A DNA stretch of 64,000 bases, taken from the NCBI GenBank assembly GCA_019155205.2, contig JAHNZQ020003146.1:329978-393977 (forward strand). The letters are read 5' to 3'. The stretch comes from Gracilaria vermiculophylla (lineage: Eukaryota > Rhodophyta > Florideophyceae > Gracilariales > Gracilariaceae). The notes below the pieces were generated by a model that saw nothing but the letters and a program-made list of their open reading frames with translations, was not told the DNA's origin and searched no databases. The translations under genes were made by a program, and so were the position numbers. This document shows, piece after piece, positions 19,999-31,258 of the stretch. The number at the start of each line of letters is the position of its first letter. Position 1 is the first letter of the stretch.

Positions 19999-21216
19999 AT
20001 GAGCAGCGTGGAGAAGAATCGCGCGTGCAGAGCGATGGGAAACAGTTCGCTGTTGCGATCTGTGCCACCACTGGCGAGTAGTTCGCATCGGTCTGGGGCC
20101 CACGGTGAAGGGAGTGCTCCGCGGGGAAACACGGAACAGAGCAGCAATCCTCACCGCCGGGAGCGGCGAGAGAATCATGGAAGAGACGGGGAGCAGAGGG
20201 TCGATCGCCGTGAACGTGAACGGGGTCCCGAAAAGAACGGGGAACGGCGCCAGTGTCAATGGAGTAGGGAGAAGAACGCGGAAAGCCGTAAGCGTCAATG
20301 GGGTGAGGAAAAGAACATGGAACGCCGTAGGCGCTGCTGGAGCGAGGAGAAGTATGTGGAACAACGAAAACGTCAACGGGGTGACGAGAAGGGCCTGGAA
20401 CAGAGTGCGCATCGTTGTGAGCATGACGGGGTTCGCGGAAAGAGCGGGAATCCAGGGGCCATTGCTGTTGAGCTTCAAGGGACTCAGGGAAGGAGGGGGG
20501 AGCAAAGGGCCGTTGGGGTTGAGCGGGAAACCATGCCTCGTGCGCAGAAAGCCTCGCGTCTTGAGCGCAAAGCCTCACGTGTTGAGCTTGGAGGAAGGGG
20601 TGACAAGCACGGGGCTCAGCGTCCGCAGTCTCACCAGTGGAACCCGCAGCGCAGAGATGAGCATGTCGGACGGCGTCGGGAGACTGCGGAAAAGGGGGTT
20701 CAATGTCCTGAGCCCAACGAGAAGCCAACTGCAGGGCAGGCGGCCAGGACGGAGAACCCCCTGAAACGCAGAAGGGAGCCCCCCAGCCCCGGATTTGATG
20801 ACAGCGTGCAACCGCCGCCGTTGAAGAAGGCGCGGCGGGGGCTGGTGTTCGACCTCGGCACCTACAACGAGTCAAGGAGGGCTTGGTTCAACTGGCGAGC
20901 TTATTTGCAGGAATCGTTCTATCGGCGAATGATGCGCCATAGAAAGCGGGCCATGATCCTTCAGTACAGGATCGACGACGGGGAGTTCTATGGGTTGTAC
21001 GAAGATATGCCCACGTCGTTGAAGTTTCTCAGAAAAGAAGGGCCGCGGCGGCTCGGGTTCTATTTGGGATCACGTGGGGTAACCATGGCGCAGTGGCGAG
21101 CTTTTGCTCTATGCGCGCTTCAGCGGCGCATGTGGCACCACAGAGCCCAAGCCGATGAAATGCAGCACAGCATGACCGAATCCCAACGGGCTGTGCTGAT
21201 GGGCGTTTCCCGCTGA
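19999..21216 (+). CDS. Lys/Arg/Glu-rich protein with 13-residue repeats, unknown function
   Basis: 405 residues. The first half holds about five imperfect 13-residue units (pattern RQWxEEKNxExRR) encoded by a 39-bp DNA repeat at about 20,215-20,410, then a basic low-complexity stretch and a likely nuclear signal (PLKKARR). The last 130 residues are not repetitive: LVFDLGTYNESRR, MILQYRIDDGEFYGLYEDM, GFYLGSRGVTMAQWRAF. This gives a globular-looking end with a faint resemblance to the PC4 single-strand DNA-binding fold (strand pairs, then G[IV]xxxxxQW). I do not claim membership. Because the repeat is a multiple of three, antisense frames (19,426-20,505 and 19,877-20,875) are also open. I prefer plus because of the complex C-terminus and the upstream TATA box. 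Confidence 0.55.
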   Translation: MSSVEKNRACRAMGNSSLLRSVPPLASSSHRSGAHGEGSAPRGNTEQSSNPHRRERRENHGRDGEQRVDRRERERGPEKNGERRQCQWSREKNAESRKRQWGEEKNMERRRRCWSEEKYVEQRKRQRGDEKGLEQSAHRCEHDGVRGKSGNPGAIAVELQGTQGRRGEQRAVGVERETMPRAQKASRLERKASRVELGGRGDKHGAQRPQSHQWNPQRRDEHVGRRRETAEKGVQCPEPNEKPTAGQAARTENPLKRRREPPSPGFDDSVQPPPLKKARRGLVFDLGTYNESRRAWFNWRAYLQESFYRRMMRHRKRAMILQYRIDDGEFYGLYEDMPTSLKFLRKEGPRRLGFYLGSRGVTMAQWRAFALCALQRRMWHHRAQADEMQHSMTESQRAVLMGVSR

Positions 21217-22614
21217 CCCTAGACCCGCACGAACTCCACTTCATCCATGACCAACGACCGATGATGGGTATGGGTGCGACATGGACGCTGTGCACCCCAG
21301 TTGTTCGGAGTAACGTCCTTTTCATACACCTTGAAGTTGAAAGAAATGTACTAAACGAATTGATGTTTCCTAATCGAAATCGATAGCGACACGCGAGTAT
21401 GTTATGACCTGTAGCTCCTCTTGATTGCTACCCACTACCAAGTCCCGCCGTACCAGTGGCATGCACGTTCAATACTTTTAATATGATTCCAGCAGTCAAT
21501 ATGTATATGCTATGCCCTGGAAAGCAGCACCTTCTACCTAACTATATATATTCCGCACTGGAAGAGACTGGATAGGAGACATATTAGTGCGGCTGCTGAA
21601 TTGTCGATCAACAATTGGAATGGACTGTACCTTAAGATGACAGTCATGGATCACCATCATGGTTCGCAAGCACAAATATTGATCACATCGATGTCGCTGG
21701 TCTTCGCTTTTCCTGCATTGTTGAGGTTCTGCTTTTCGGCACAGTAGAGCATTTGCTGTTGAGGCTCTGCTTCAGTTTCATATATTCAGAATTATATGAT
21801 GTTTTAATGAATTCTTATGAAAGGAGGCAATAATTAACATATCGAGACATAGAAAATATGCACTAAGCAGGTCTATCGTGCGACCTGTTGGCCATTCAAT
21901 ACATCATAACAGACTGTCTCGTGTTGTTCGCAATATACTCGGCTTACCTTCGTGAAACAAAGTGTTGTTCGTTTTTTCTTCTCATAGAGATGGGTTTGAA
22001 CAATTGAATGGTTGAATCACAATTTCTGTGGTTCTATATAATCTGATAGGATAAGCATACCTTACGGCTCCAATATTTGCTTGAGTAAAAATATATGTAT
22101 TATAAAAGATTTGATTATATTGCATAGCGATACGATTAAGTAATGAAATGAAGTCATCTCAAAGAACAATTTACATTTTCATTGATATTCCTCAACTTGT
22201 TCATTTCTATGTTTTGGATATTGGGATTTATTGTGTAACGTAGTCTAGGTTGTCCATGGAGCGGAAGGTCCTTATTTTATATTCACAAACCAGTCCCAGT
22301 AGACTGAGATGTACCCAGGGGAGGGATATGAGTGGGGTGTAAAGAAGCATTGTAGGCAAAGTTGTACCTGCGAGGAAGAAGGTTGCGCGATATTCGTTTT
22401 CGAGAGGACATCGATCGTTCTCGCTGCGCGATAGAGCCAGCCATGTTCCTCAACAACGGCCGAAATAAATTTAATATTCTTCTGCCCGGCTTTGGAAATT
22501 CCTGGAATTGAAACAAAACTATCCTCTAACACATTTCAAGTACCACAAAGCATTTACATAAATTTCTAGAACTAATGAGTCAATTGAAGAAAGGTTTGTG
22601 CAGATCTTGGTTCA
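21217..22614. other. AT-rich spacer at the isochore boundary
   Basis: Composition drops sharply here from GC-rich to AT-rich, with many TATATA and poly-A/T runs. Short antisense frames at 22,272-22,532 show no motif. I see no gene. Confidence 0.55.
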
Positions 22615-23199
22615 TTATTCACTGTAGCATCGGTTCTCATGATAAGTCATGGACCTTATAGAAGCTAATTTTGCTCCGCATTTTTGACAAATAAATCTGC
22701 CCTTACTGTTTTGCTTATGTACTTCACGTACGTGCTTGCCACGGCCAGATTTCGTCAGAAATACTTGCCCACAACGTGCAACTGAACAGAAGACTTTATG
22801 CTTATCCAGTCCATGGCGCCTTAATTCTTTCTTTGAGGGGAACGTTTTATCACATTTCAAACACTTTCTTAGGGCTAACATCCTCTCTTCTCGGCCAGCT
22901 TCCAAGCTAGTAATTTCGTTTTGAGAGTTCTGATTAGTCCTCGCTTTGGTCGCTTGAGATGGTGAAGAAGATGATAAAGTCTCCGAAGAAAATGGCATTA
23001 AACATGACAATAGTGCCTCGAATGGATTGGAACGCTGGGCGGAAGGAAGAATTGACGGCGGTGAATCTCCTGAAAGCAAGAAGTTGCCGGAAGGCAGAGG
23101 TCGTAGGGCACGTCTAGCCTCAGTGGAAACATGGTGAGAACCATTAGCGTTTGTAGATCCGGACTTTGAGGTTATCCTTTCCGTTGATTCCATTTCCAT
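22615..23199 (-). CDS. Three-zinc-finger protein, copy 1
   Basis: 194 residues with three zinc fingers at the C-terminus. Finger 1 spans residues 113-134 (C-x2-C-x12-H-x4-H). Finger 2 spans 138-161 with an unusual C-x4-C spacing (CSVARC...H-x4-H). Finger 3 spans 171-191 and ends C-x2-C-x12-H-x4-C (HENRC). The same three-finger architecture and spacings recur in the gene at 25,380, so they are paralogues. The N-terminal 110 residues are Ser/Thr-rich and unstructured. C2H2 fingers of this kind usually bind DNA in the nucleus; target unknown. The frame is intact although the region is transposon-rich. It could be a host regulator or a domesticated or transposon-borne gene. Confidence 0.75.
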   Translation of the reverse strand: MEMESTERITSKSGSTNANGSHHVSTEARRALRPLPSGNFLLSGDSPPSILPSAQRSNPFEALLSCLMPFSSETLSSSSPSQATKARTNQNSQNEITSLEAGREERMLALRKCLKCDKTFPSKKELRRHGLDKHKVFCSVARCGQVFLTKSGRGKHVREVHKQNSKGRFICQKCGAKLASIRSMTYHENRCYSE

Positions 23200-25379
23200 T
23201 TTTTGATTTGGAATGTATGCAGAAGAAAGATGGCTTTTACCTAGATATACAGTTTCAATTTATCAACGATAATGATCATGGGCTCAAGCAAATACGAATG
23301 AGATTGACGATAAAGAACGGAGACGAGAAAGCAAGGAAGGTTCTTGGGCGGCAGTTGAAAAGAATTGCTCATAAAGCTTCCGAGGTCCGAAGGAAAGTAT
23401 CAAACCGTGGTTTAACGAACAAGTGATTGCAGAATATGACACGAAGAAAAGGTGAGGCTTCTGACGGACTGTATGAATATAACAACATGTCAGAATCTAC
23501 GCGGCAGAATGAATTGGCAACTAATGAAAAGGTGAGAAGCAACACACAGTGCAGGAGATGTATAGCTGCAGCTCTGCCGTAAGGCCGAAGCCAAAATTGA
23601 ATTTGTTGAGAAGTGTTAAATCTGGACCACAAATCCCGGTTGCTCTCGCGTAAGTTTCCTGGGGTTCGCGCAACTCGCAAGCGAACGCAGTGGTCATCAG
23701 AATGAAGTTTGTTTGGAAGAAGATCATACTTTGCGTCTCAATGGGTAACCCTTGTCAAGCCTGTGTCACAGGCAGCAATTCCAGTACTGAAGCTACTTTC
23801 TATTCTAGCCCTAATTTGTCCAACTCATATTGTTTGAATGGAAGTTTTGCCGTCATTCCTGTTTGTGGTCTGTCTGTGTTCAGAAAAGGACGCTCGTATA
23901 GTCTGTGTTGACCTTAATCATTGAAGTCAAACAAATATAAATGGCCTCCTGCGATGAGAACTCGAGATGTTGTATGTGGGCCCACATGCACAAATATAGA
24001 AATATTTAATTCCTGCACATAACTTCGTGCTCAAAGAATGACACGATTCGCGTTCCAACTTGTCCCATACATGTGAATTCTACCGAAGAAGCACCTTTGA
24101 GTACGTTGTTTGCATACTTCAACATTGCGAGCGATCCAGCAATTTAGAAGCTGTAGTGAGCTTTTAAAATTGCATATATTTGATTGCTTTTGAAGCCATG
24201 ATACCGAAAACGGAAAACTTTTGCACCAGAGAATCTTAAGCAAGTTCCCCAGCCAATGTTTTCACTGTATCTTTACTTGTCACGGGCGTTCAATTTCACA
24301 GTGTGCCCCGCTCATTTGCTTAATCAACAAAAAGACTTCCCTGTTTGTGCTAAATTCACTGGTTTACTTTTCATATCTTTTTCCGACTTCTACTGATAAA
24401 ACAGGACGTTTGTTCAATGTTTACCGAAAAATAAGAAAATTGGTATCGAACAAAAACCACTATGGCTTAACGAGAAAACTTGTTTAGTCTCTTAAAATAA
24501 ATCTGAAACAAAACCTGTGTTCCTATTTTTTTTTTGTCACTATACGAATATCACACGTTGGTGAACACCTAGAGAACACCATTTTTCGTAGATGGGCAAA
24601 ATCCAAGCATTATTCGAATTATTATCAAAGGCTTCAGTTCAACAGTCCATACCCGTTCTGTATCTGATTGGAAAACAAAACATATTTACTGATAAATATA
24701 CATGAGTATTGATCAACACACAGCACAACAGAGTCATTTTGAATCAATTATTAACGATATTTAAAATATGTGAAGCATTTGCACGAAACTCTCCTTCACG
24801 TGGGCTCTATCGACAACCCTGTTGAAAGGCAAAAGCATGTCATTTTAAGTAGCATTTTGAATATACCTTCCCAATGCAGCGTAACGTACGAGATGAGTAC
24901 AAATTTTAATCTGCTGGACTAAAAAGTCATGTTCGTCATTTTAGAAGCACAGATTTCCTGATGAGCCTTCTGGGCAACTTTGACCTTTTAATACCTCTCG
25001 GTTTACTCGCCGTTATCACGCATTTTAATGCAATTTATCTGATGGAAACTCTCTATGATGAAATAGGACAGCAGTATCTATTACGAGACGGATGAGTGTT
25101 CAACAACTCGTGCCAGAGTTTGATATTTTGCTCAATACTACTTTTTATGTTCTTTTCGCAAACATGCATCGCATTGTGAATTGAAGTTTGTTACAAAACT
25201 ATAGAACTTGGAACGAAGCAAAAACGGCTTTGCAAACGGAGTGAAGTATGCCGGGCATTTCATGAAGATGATGTGTCGTGAATCGGGGTAGAACTTGATG
25301 GCATCTTGGGAATATGTGTAGCAAGGAGAGCCAATTGGGCAACTTTGAACCCACTGACTCCTACACTGATATGCATTGT
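23200..25379. other. AT-rich spacer between the zinc-finger paralogues
   Basis: About 2.2 kb. Small frames (for example 23,166-23,426 and 23,690-23,911) carry no recognisable motif. No transposon termini found by eye. Confidence 0.5.
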
Positions 25380-26003
25380 TCACCACAAGGGGTGGCATTG
25401 ATTCTCATGTCGACTCAAAGCGGCTAGAGTGGACAGTCCAGCTCCACATATTTCACACTTGAACAACTTTGACTTGGATCCCGGCCCATGCGCTTCGTGA
25501 ATGTGAGTTTTGCGCGCGTTATCCGTCGTGAATCCCTGTCCACACAGTTCGTTCGAGCAGACGAATATGCGGTGCTTTCTTCGATTATGATCAGATAATT
25601 CTGTGGCCGATGGGAACCATATTCCACATTTTCGGCATTCACGGCGTGATGCACGATTCGGGGAGGGCGTCGTACTGCCGGCCGACGGAATGGAGTGCGG
25701 TTCGCTTTTTGCTTTTGAATCCGGTTCCGGCTTCGGCACTGGTAAACCCGAAGTCCGAGAGGGTCGAGAGGCCTTGTCCGACGAACCTGCGCTCAATATT
25801 GGTTCATCCTTGGTCGTAACGGGGCGGCGGGGAGGCGTGGCTTTCGGTTCGGCTTTGATGCGAGCAAAAAAATGCTGCCTTGCACAAGTGTTCCCAGCTT
25901 TGCTGGACCGTTTGTCATTCTTCGACGCGTTCTCCATGCCGAAAGGTCGTGCTGCTTCTTGAGAGAGAATTGACAACTTTTGCAAAAACAGAATTGAAAA
26001 CAA
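25380..26003 (-). CDS. Three-zinc-finger protein, copy 2
   Basis: Up to 207 residues. The finger block matches copy 1 in order and spacing: C123-x2-C to H144, C149-x4-C to H172 (CSNELCGQGF, HIHEAH), and C183-x2-C to C203 (HENQC). The N-terminal part differs and is Lys/Pro/Ser-rich with PKPEPD and KAEPKA runs, typical of disordered regulatory regions. The Met at 25,937 (MENASKNDK) is the more natural start; the first 22 residues from 26,003 look like translated spacer. Same orientation as copy 1 and about 2.2 kb away, so probably a tandem duplication. Both frames are open, so at least one may be functional. Confidence 0.75.
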   Translation of the reverse strand: MFSILFLQKLSILSQEAARPFGMENASKNDKRSSKAGNTCARQHFFARIKAEPKATPPRRPVTTKDEPILSAGSSDKASRPSRTSGLPVPKPEPDSKAKSEPHSIPSAGSTTPSPNRASRRECRKCGIWFPSATELSDHNRRKHRIFVCSNELCGQGFTTDNARKTHIHEAHGPGSKSKLFKCEICGAGLSTLAALSRHENQCHPLW

Positions 26004-26579
26004 GCGTCAGCAGCGAGTCACTTCGAACGCCAACAAATGATTGCGACGATGATCTTAGGGGTAAGCGCACATGAGTGGCAGAACAATGCGAGCAACTCGT
26101 GGCCTTTATTTATACAGATGACAAGAACCATGTAAAACACTTCTTTGAACGTGAAAAGGAGTGGAACGCACGAAAGGCTAGACCCGAAGCATAGCACTTC
26201 AACAACTTGTCAATTCATGGTGCCCTGAAAGCAGAATTGAATGAGGTTTAAAAAAATGCCGTACAAATGTCTCCTTAGAATTGTTGCGATATATGACGTT
26301 TCAATCGGCTTCAGAGTTGATGCTCGGCAGAGCGATTTGAATTATGTGAATTAGCCTTGTGTATGATGCAGTTGCGATGGTAGTTCGTAACCGTTTTGTG
26401 GAACTCGTTTTTATGAAGCAGCCGAAAGAATTTGCTACGTATCTACGGTATTGGCGCGACAAGCCCGTGGCTGGTGGATAAAGACAATGTGTTCTCAAAG
26501 AATTAAAGAGGACGAATCCGTATATCGCTCCAGCATCTCAGTTCCAGACGCCTCTCGATCGCAGCATCCGTACGCAGCG
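26004..26579. other. AT-rich spacer
   Basis: Nothing recognisable between the zinc-finger gene and the candidate left end of the piggyBac-like element. Confidence 0.5.
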
Positions 26580-28309
26580 TTAGGCGCACTACAGAATTCA
26601 TGAGTTTAGGGCTAGTGCCTACGCGACATTTGACCTCATAGGAGGTCATTTGGTCTCATATGAGGCCATACAGCTGGAGCTACTTTACAACTGCAAAATA
26701 TGACGAGAGTACTTCAACACTTGTTTCATAGGTGGTATCCACTTTCTTCTGGATCGGCATCACGCAAGCCACGCAGCTTCTCTACCCATTGTTCTGTTTG
26801 ATCTAGCTGGAACGATGAAGATACTTCTATTTTGTTACCAATGACTTTTGTACAACTATTGACCAACTCCTTGACAACTGTGCTAAGCATTGTCTGCATT
26901 CCTAATCGTTTTTTATTACGAAAAGGTAAGTGTTTAAGTCTCCTTGCTTTTGTAATTAATTAAAATAATTAGATATTTCTAGATGTACTATTTGCAATTT
27001 GAACACTATTACGATATTTTTGGAAGTTCTCAAAAAGTTTACCAAAATTGTTTCGTACACACTGGCCTCATCTGAGTCAAGAGTTTTGGGATTGTAAAGA
27101 CTATTGATCATGAATGTTTTCGACCGGAAGTTCTAAATACCTCATATAAAGGTGGATCTTTCTCAATATATTAAGCATCTTACATATATATTTACTGGAA
27201 CCACAAAAAAACTGAAAGATCGAAAATCATTTACAATCAATAAAACAAAAACTATTTCAAAAACACTCATAGATCAATACATCAAATATTAAAAAAATGC
27301 GAATATGCCTTAAGTAAAGTTAATAATTTGAAATGGCTTTTAAGTCTAAAAATGTTTATCAGAATGTTTTGGTACCGCTTTGCTCTTCTTTTAGTCTTTT
27401 GAGAATTTAAAAACAAATCATTTAGAGATGTATTTCTTTGTAGCCTGTTTTCAAGTCCTGTTTTAGAACCTTTTTTATTTTTACATGATAAATAAAGATT
27501 TGTTTCGGCTATTCTTTCATATCCGGCATTTAATCTCAGTTTTATGAGCTCCTCATTCTGGCAGTTATAAACATTTTAATGATAATCACATGAGCTCAAT
27601 TCGTGTATTCTGTTTTTGTCTGTTTAAACAGTTTATTACTTTTATACGGAACCTTTAGTGTCTGTCTGATCAGCGACCTCAAATCAGGTTTATTTTAATT
27701 AATTCATAATTATGTCAGCACAAAAAACGTTTCCCTTTTTTTCGGTTTGATATCTTTATCATGTTGACGACGCCAGCACCGCCGAACTTTGTACACAACA
27801 ACCAAAGGTCATTTGTAACTGTTACATCAATCACAACCGTCACCGCAATTCGTGATGTATGGCATCATCCACAGATTCTTCCAGAATCGCTGGAACAACC
27901 GTCAACAGCCGCGCTCGCCATCACCAGTGACGCAGAATTTAAACGATGTTATGTATCTTTTTGCAATTTAACTATGGTACAAGTAGTAGCTCGAAAGTTG
28001 ATGTTCGCAGAACTAGCAACGATATCTTACGTTCTACACGGTAAAATTCAGCTTACCCAATCGAGAGAAAGAAGTTACTCTACCTCTTTCCAGTGTAAAA
28101 CTTGGTATTGTTGTTGACGAGGTCCCACACGCTTTAGAAGCATCAAACGCTAAGGTTGATCCGAAAAACATAGAAACTGCTGGAGATGAAGCTACTGTTA
28201 CACCACCGAGTATGCATTATTTGCAGCAGCATCCAGATGATGAAAAGCAACATGCAACTTGCCAATCAACTATTGCTCAACTATTGCTCATGGCCGTAAA
28301 TGGGAGACA

Positions 28310-30310
28310 TGTACTACGATGATTCCTCTCAATGGTTGTATGCAAATGCAGCTGTGAAAAGGTATTGGTTTAGCAGGAGATTTTATCTCCTCAGGTCACG
28401 CTCCTTCAGGAATGACTGCCTTGAATTTCTTTTTCTGGATGTTTTCTATGCATCATTTGCAATTTATGGTCAACAGAACAAGGATATGATTATAAATCCA
28501 AGCCGCTCAGAGGACCTTGGGAGAGGAGCTGCTCGATAGTTTTGGATTTTTTATTCTAATGACTCGTATTGGGTTTTCTAATAGAAGAGATCTTCGGAGA
28601 ATTGGGGGGTTTTCTTAGTTTATTCAACTGCCAAATATTGGGCTTGGTATGTCACGAAACAGATTTGAACTGCTCAGAAGTTCAATACGTTTTCGTGAAA
28701 ATGATATGACTGAAGATCAAGGGTTCGTTAAAAATCCTTTATAGCAGATTTTAGGAAGGCGATCAACAATCATTGACAGTCTTTTGTCATGCTATCGCAA
28801 GCTTTATGTGTTGACGAAAAGATGTCACGATGGTATGCATTAAGAGGTCATTGGATTGATGTTGGGATTCCACACTACATGGAATTGCATAGAAAGCCGG
28901 AAAATGGTTTTGAAATTAAAGCCGTTTGTTGTAGACGAAGTGGCAGAGTACTGAATATTGAGCTCAATATGAGGGCTGATAATTTGGAACATGATTTTCA
29001 TTCCGATAGTGTAGTACAGTGGCTCCTAATGAAAAAACGGTGGTATGGCCTTAAAGTATGGTATAATACTCCTAAGGAGGGCTCGTATTTTATTAGCTGG
29101 GCCAGGTGGTGCATAATTCCGCCTGCGCGCGCTACAGTATCCTTAAGAGAGGTTACAATTATTATTAATTTTAATTAGTTTGTGCAGGTAATTAGTACAG
29201 TGGTGAGACCTGCCGAGGCGGGCTTCCGGCTTGATACTTAATCTGCCGGTTGAGCTCCACCTCTGGGGAAGTAAAGACAAGCACCCTTGAGTCTTCATCT
29301 ACTTTTCAGGTTGGAGTCTCTCGTCGATCAACTCAGGTTTCTAAGCCGCCGATCCCCAGGTCGCATCATAGCAGCGCCTGTAGGAGCATTGTCCGCCCAG
29401 TGAACCTCCCCCTCCGCTTGGTGTTTGCGGATCCCCTTTAAGAATTCCCCCGGCTCACGACAGCGGATACCGGAGACCACCTTTAGGAACACGCACCTTC
29501 GGAGTCAGTAAAAACTCCTAACGGACGTTGTTCTTTACTACCTCGAGAGGAGGGCTGACAGTACCACAGATAATGCTCATGGAACTGCTATTCTACTCTA
29601 ATTAATACAACAGTGGTGTGGATCAGAGATTCTGGTACACTCCTATTCTTTTGCTACGTCTGTCAATACAGCTAAATTACTAATGGATGTAGGGTTGAGA
29701 TTCACTGGAGTTTTCAAGAAGTTTGCAATCAATTAATTCATAAAGAAACGTCATTCATATTGAAATAATGGCCGTAATGTGGATGGATCGAGACAGAAAG
29801 TATTATATTTCAACCTTTGGCACGGTTAATTTAAATAATTCTGTAGATAAAGAGAGATAGCGATGGGGGGAACTATTTCCAAGAGAACTGAATTTGAGGT
29901 TGCAACTCCGGAGATTTGTAAAGAATATTACAAAAAATGTCAATGATCGATTTTCATAACAGATAACAGATGCCGACGAGATGATCTGAATCTTGAGAAG
30001 AAAAGAGAAGTAAAAAAGTGGTCATTTCGAGTCAATTGCTCCCTTTTCGCAACTTGCATTGTGGGTGCCTGAAATCTGAATAAAGCAGCACATGGAAGCA
30101 GATGTGTTAACATTCCACACCACTTCTATCGAGAGTTGGCTAAATGATTAATTAAAAACCTTTGGGACACCACCGGTTTAACGAACAGAAATGAAACAGA
30201 AAATGAAATGCTTCGTGAACGGCAAATGTTTGGCTAGAAATGGATTACATTTCATGCAAAGATCTCGAAGAAAAAATATAAAACAGAATGATCATCAAAG
30301 CTTTATATTA
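28310..30310 (+). pseudogene. piggyBac-like transposase (DDE_Tnp_1_7 type), broken
   Basis: Fragments in shifting frames follow the piggyBac transposase order. These are a MSRNRFELLRSSIRF block (28,650), CVDEKMSRWYALRGHW (28,803, the catalytic-domain signature), and RKPENGFEIKA. The gene is then cut by the solo LTR at 29,010-29,568, and resumes as HGTAILL, QQWCGSEI, LMDVGLRFTGVFKKF (29,578-29,730), WMDRDRKYYIST (29,780) and RRDDLNLEKKREVKKWSFRV (29,970). Several frameshifts and stops plus the LTR insertion make it non-functional. Known role of the family: TTAA-specific cut-and-paste transposition. Confidence 0.75.
29010..29568 (+). mobile_element. Solo LTR, subfamily A (same family as the gypsy element)
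   Basis: 559 bases, starts TGTAGTACAGTGG and ends CAGTACCACA. Flanked by GATAG/GATAA, a 5-bp target duplication with one change. It carries the subfamily A markers shared with the 5' LTR at 45,555 (AGAGAGGTTACAATT, TTTGTGCAGG, CAGTGGTGAGAC, GATCAACTCAGG). Inserted in the piggyBac-like transposase gene. Confidence 0.9.
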
Positions 30311-31258
30311 AGTACGATGCAGTTATTGCAAAAGTATCACGAAATCGAATTTTTTATATTCTTGATGCTATGCAACGAAAGAAAAAGAGCTGTTTCTATG
30401 TCACACTGGTACTAATAGAGACTGGTTTATGAAAGACATTGAGGAGTGTCTCAAGGTAGTAAACCGTAGTATCTAGAAAACATTTCAAAAACATTGTCAA
30501 CCTTCTTTTCTTTAAGTATAAATCTGTATTTCAGAGCAAAATTTCAGCAAATACTTTTTAACCATAATCCTTCTACTAACACAATCCGCATTACTTAGAA
30601 TTTCTGAATATTTAATATTCTATTATGAAACTGCTTTTTTGACATCTATCACCTTATTATCTCGGCTTTTAAGGTGGGTGTTGAAAACTTTCTGAGAGAC
30701 TATTTATAATTAGAGTTAAACAAGCTTCTGAAAAAGTTTTTGAGTTATTAGATACTCAGCGAGGTTCAAAATGAAAATGTGCTGCTCGCTTATAGTCTGG
30801 TAGCGATTGAGTTGCTGTGGTAGGTGATGTCGTGTTTTAAAACTATTTACTGTTCAAAGGCAGTCCTGATAAACAATTTAAAAAATAAAAAATTCCAAGG
30901 GTTAAAATCCCAATGTTTTTTTTAATTTTGAAAGATGGTGCGCTGGCCGCATATTGGGCTAATTGGACCTCATATTAGGTTGGCGCACCGGTGCGATAGA
31001 CACTACAGTGAGCGCACCCTGAATGAGGCCACCGGCTTCCTTATTACTCTCACAATATGTGATAGATAGAGAAAGAAGCTTTGTGGAAGAGTCTATTTCT
31101 TCAAGTGAACAACAGATGTAGTTGTGTAGCTTTGCAAAGCCCCAAGTCCTACCGTTTTACGTGTAGTGATAGAAAACGTGAGAAAGAAGACGAAATATAA
31201 TCAAAAGCCAAATCAAGAAACACATTTACGCAACTCAATACTTTGTCATTTCTCACTA

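Larger units (their letters stand above)
26580..31023 (+). mobile_element. piggyBac-like DNA transposon, degenerate, with nested solo LTR
   Basis: A piggyBac-type transposase pseudogene (28,310-30,310) lies between two ends that resemble each other in inverted orientation. Each end has a GGxGCGC...CACT.YAG start, then two tandem 16-bp palindromes of the type GACCTCATA..AGGTC spaced by 4 bases (26,632-26,667 and 30,945-30,980). The flanks TTAG (26,580) and TGAA (31,020) are each one change from TTAA, the piggyBac target. The end placement is inference from visual comparison. The interior outside the transposase is AT-rich and empty. Confidence 0.5.

Noticed and set aside
19877..20875. 332-codon minus-strand frame
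   Set aside because: Antisense to the 13-residue repeat protein and open because the repeat is a multiple of three.
28789..29178. 129-codon frame read as one protein
   Set aside because: The first half is piggyBac transposase and the last third is translated solo LTR; it is a junction artefact.
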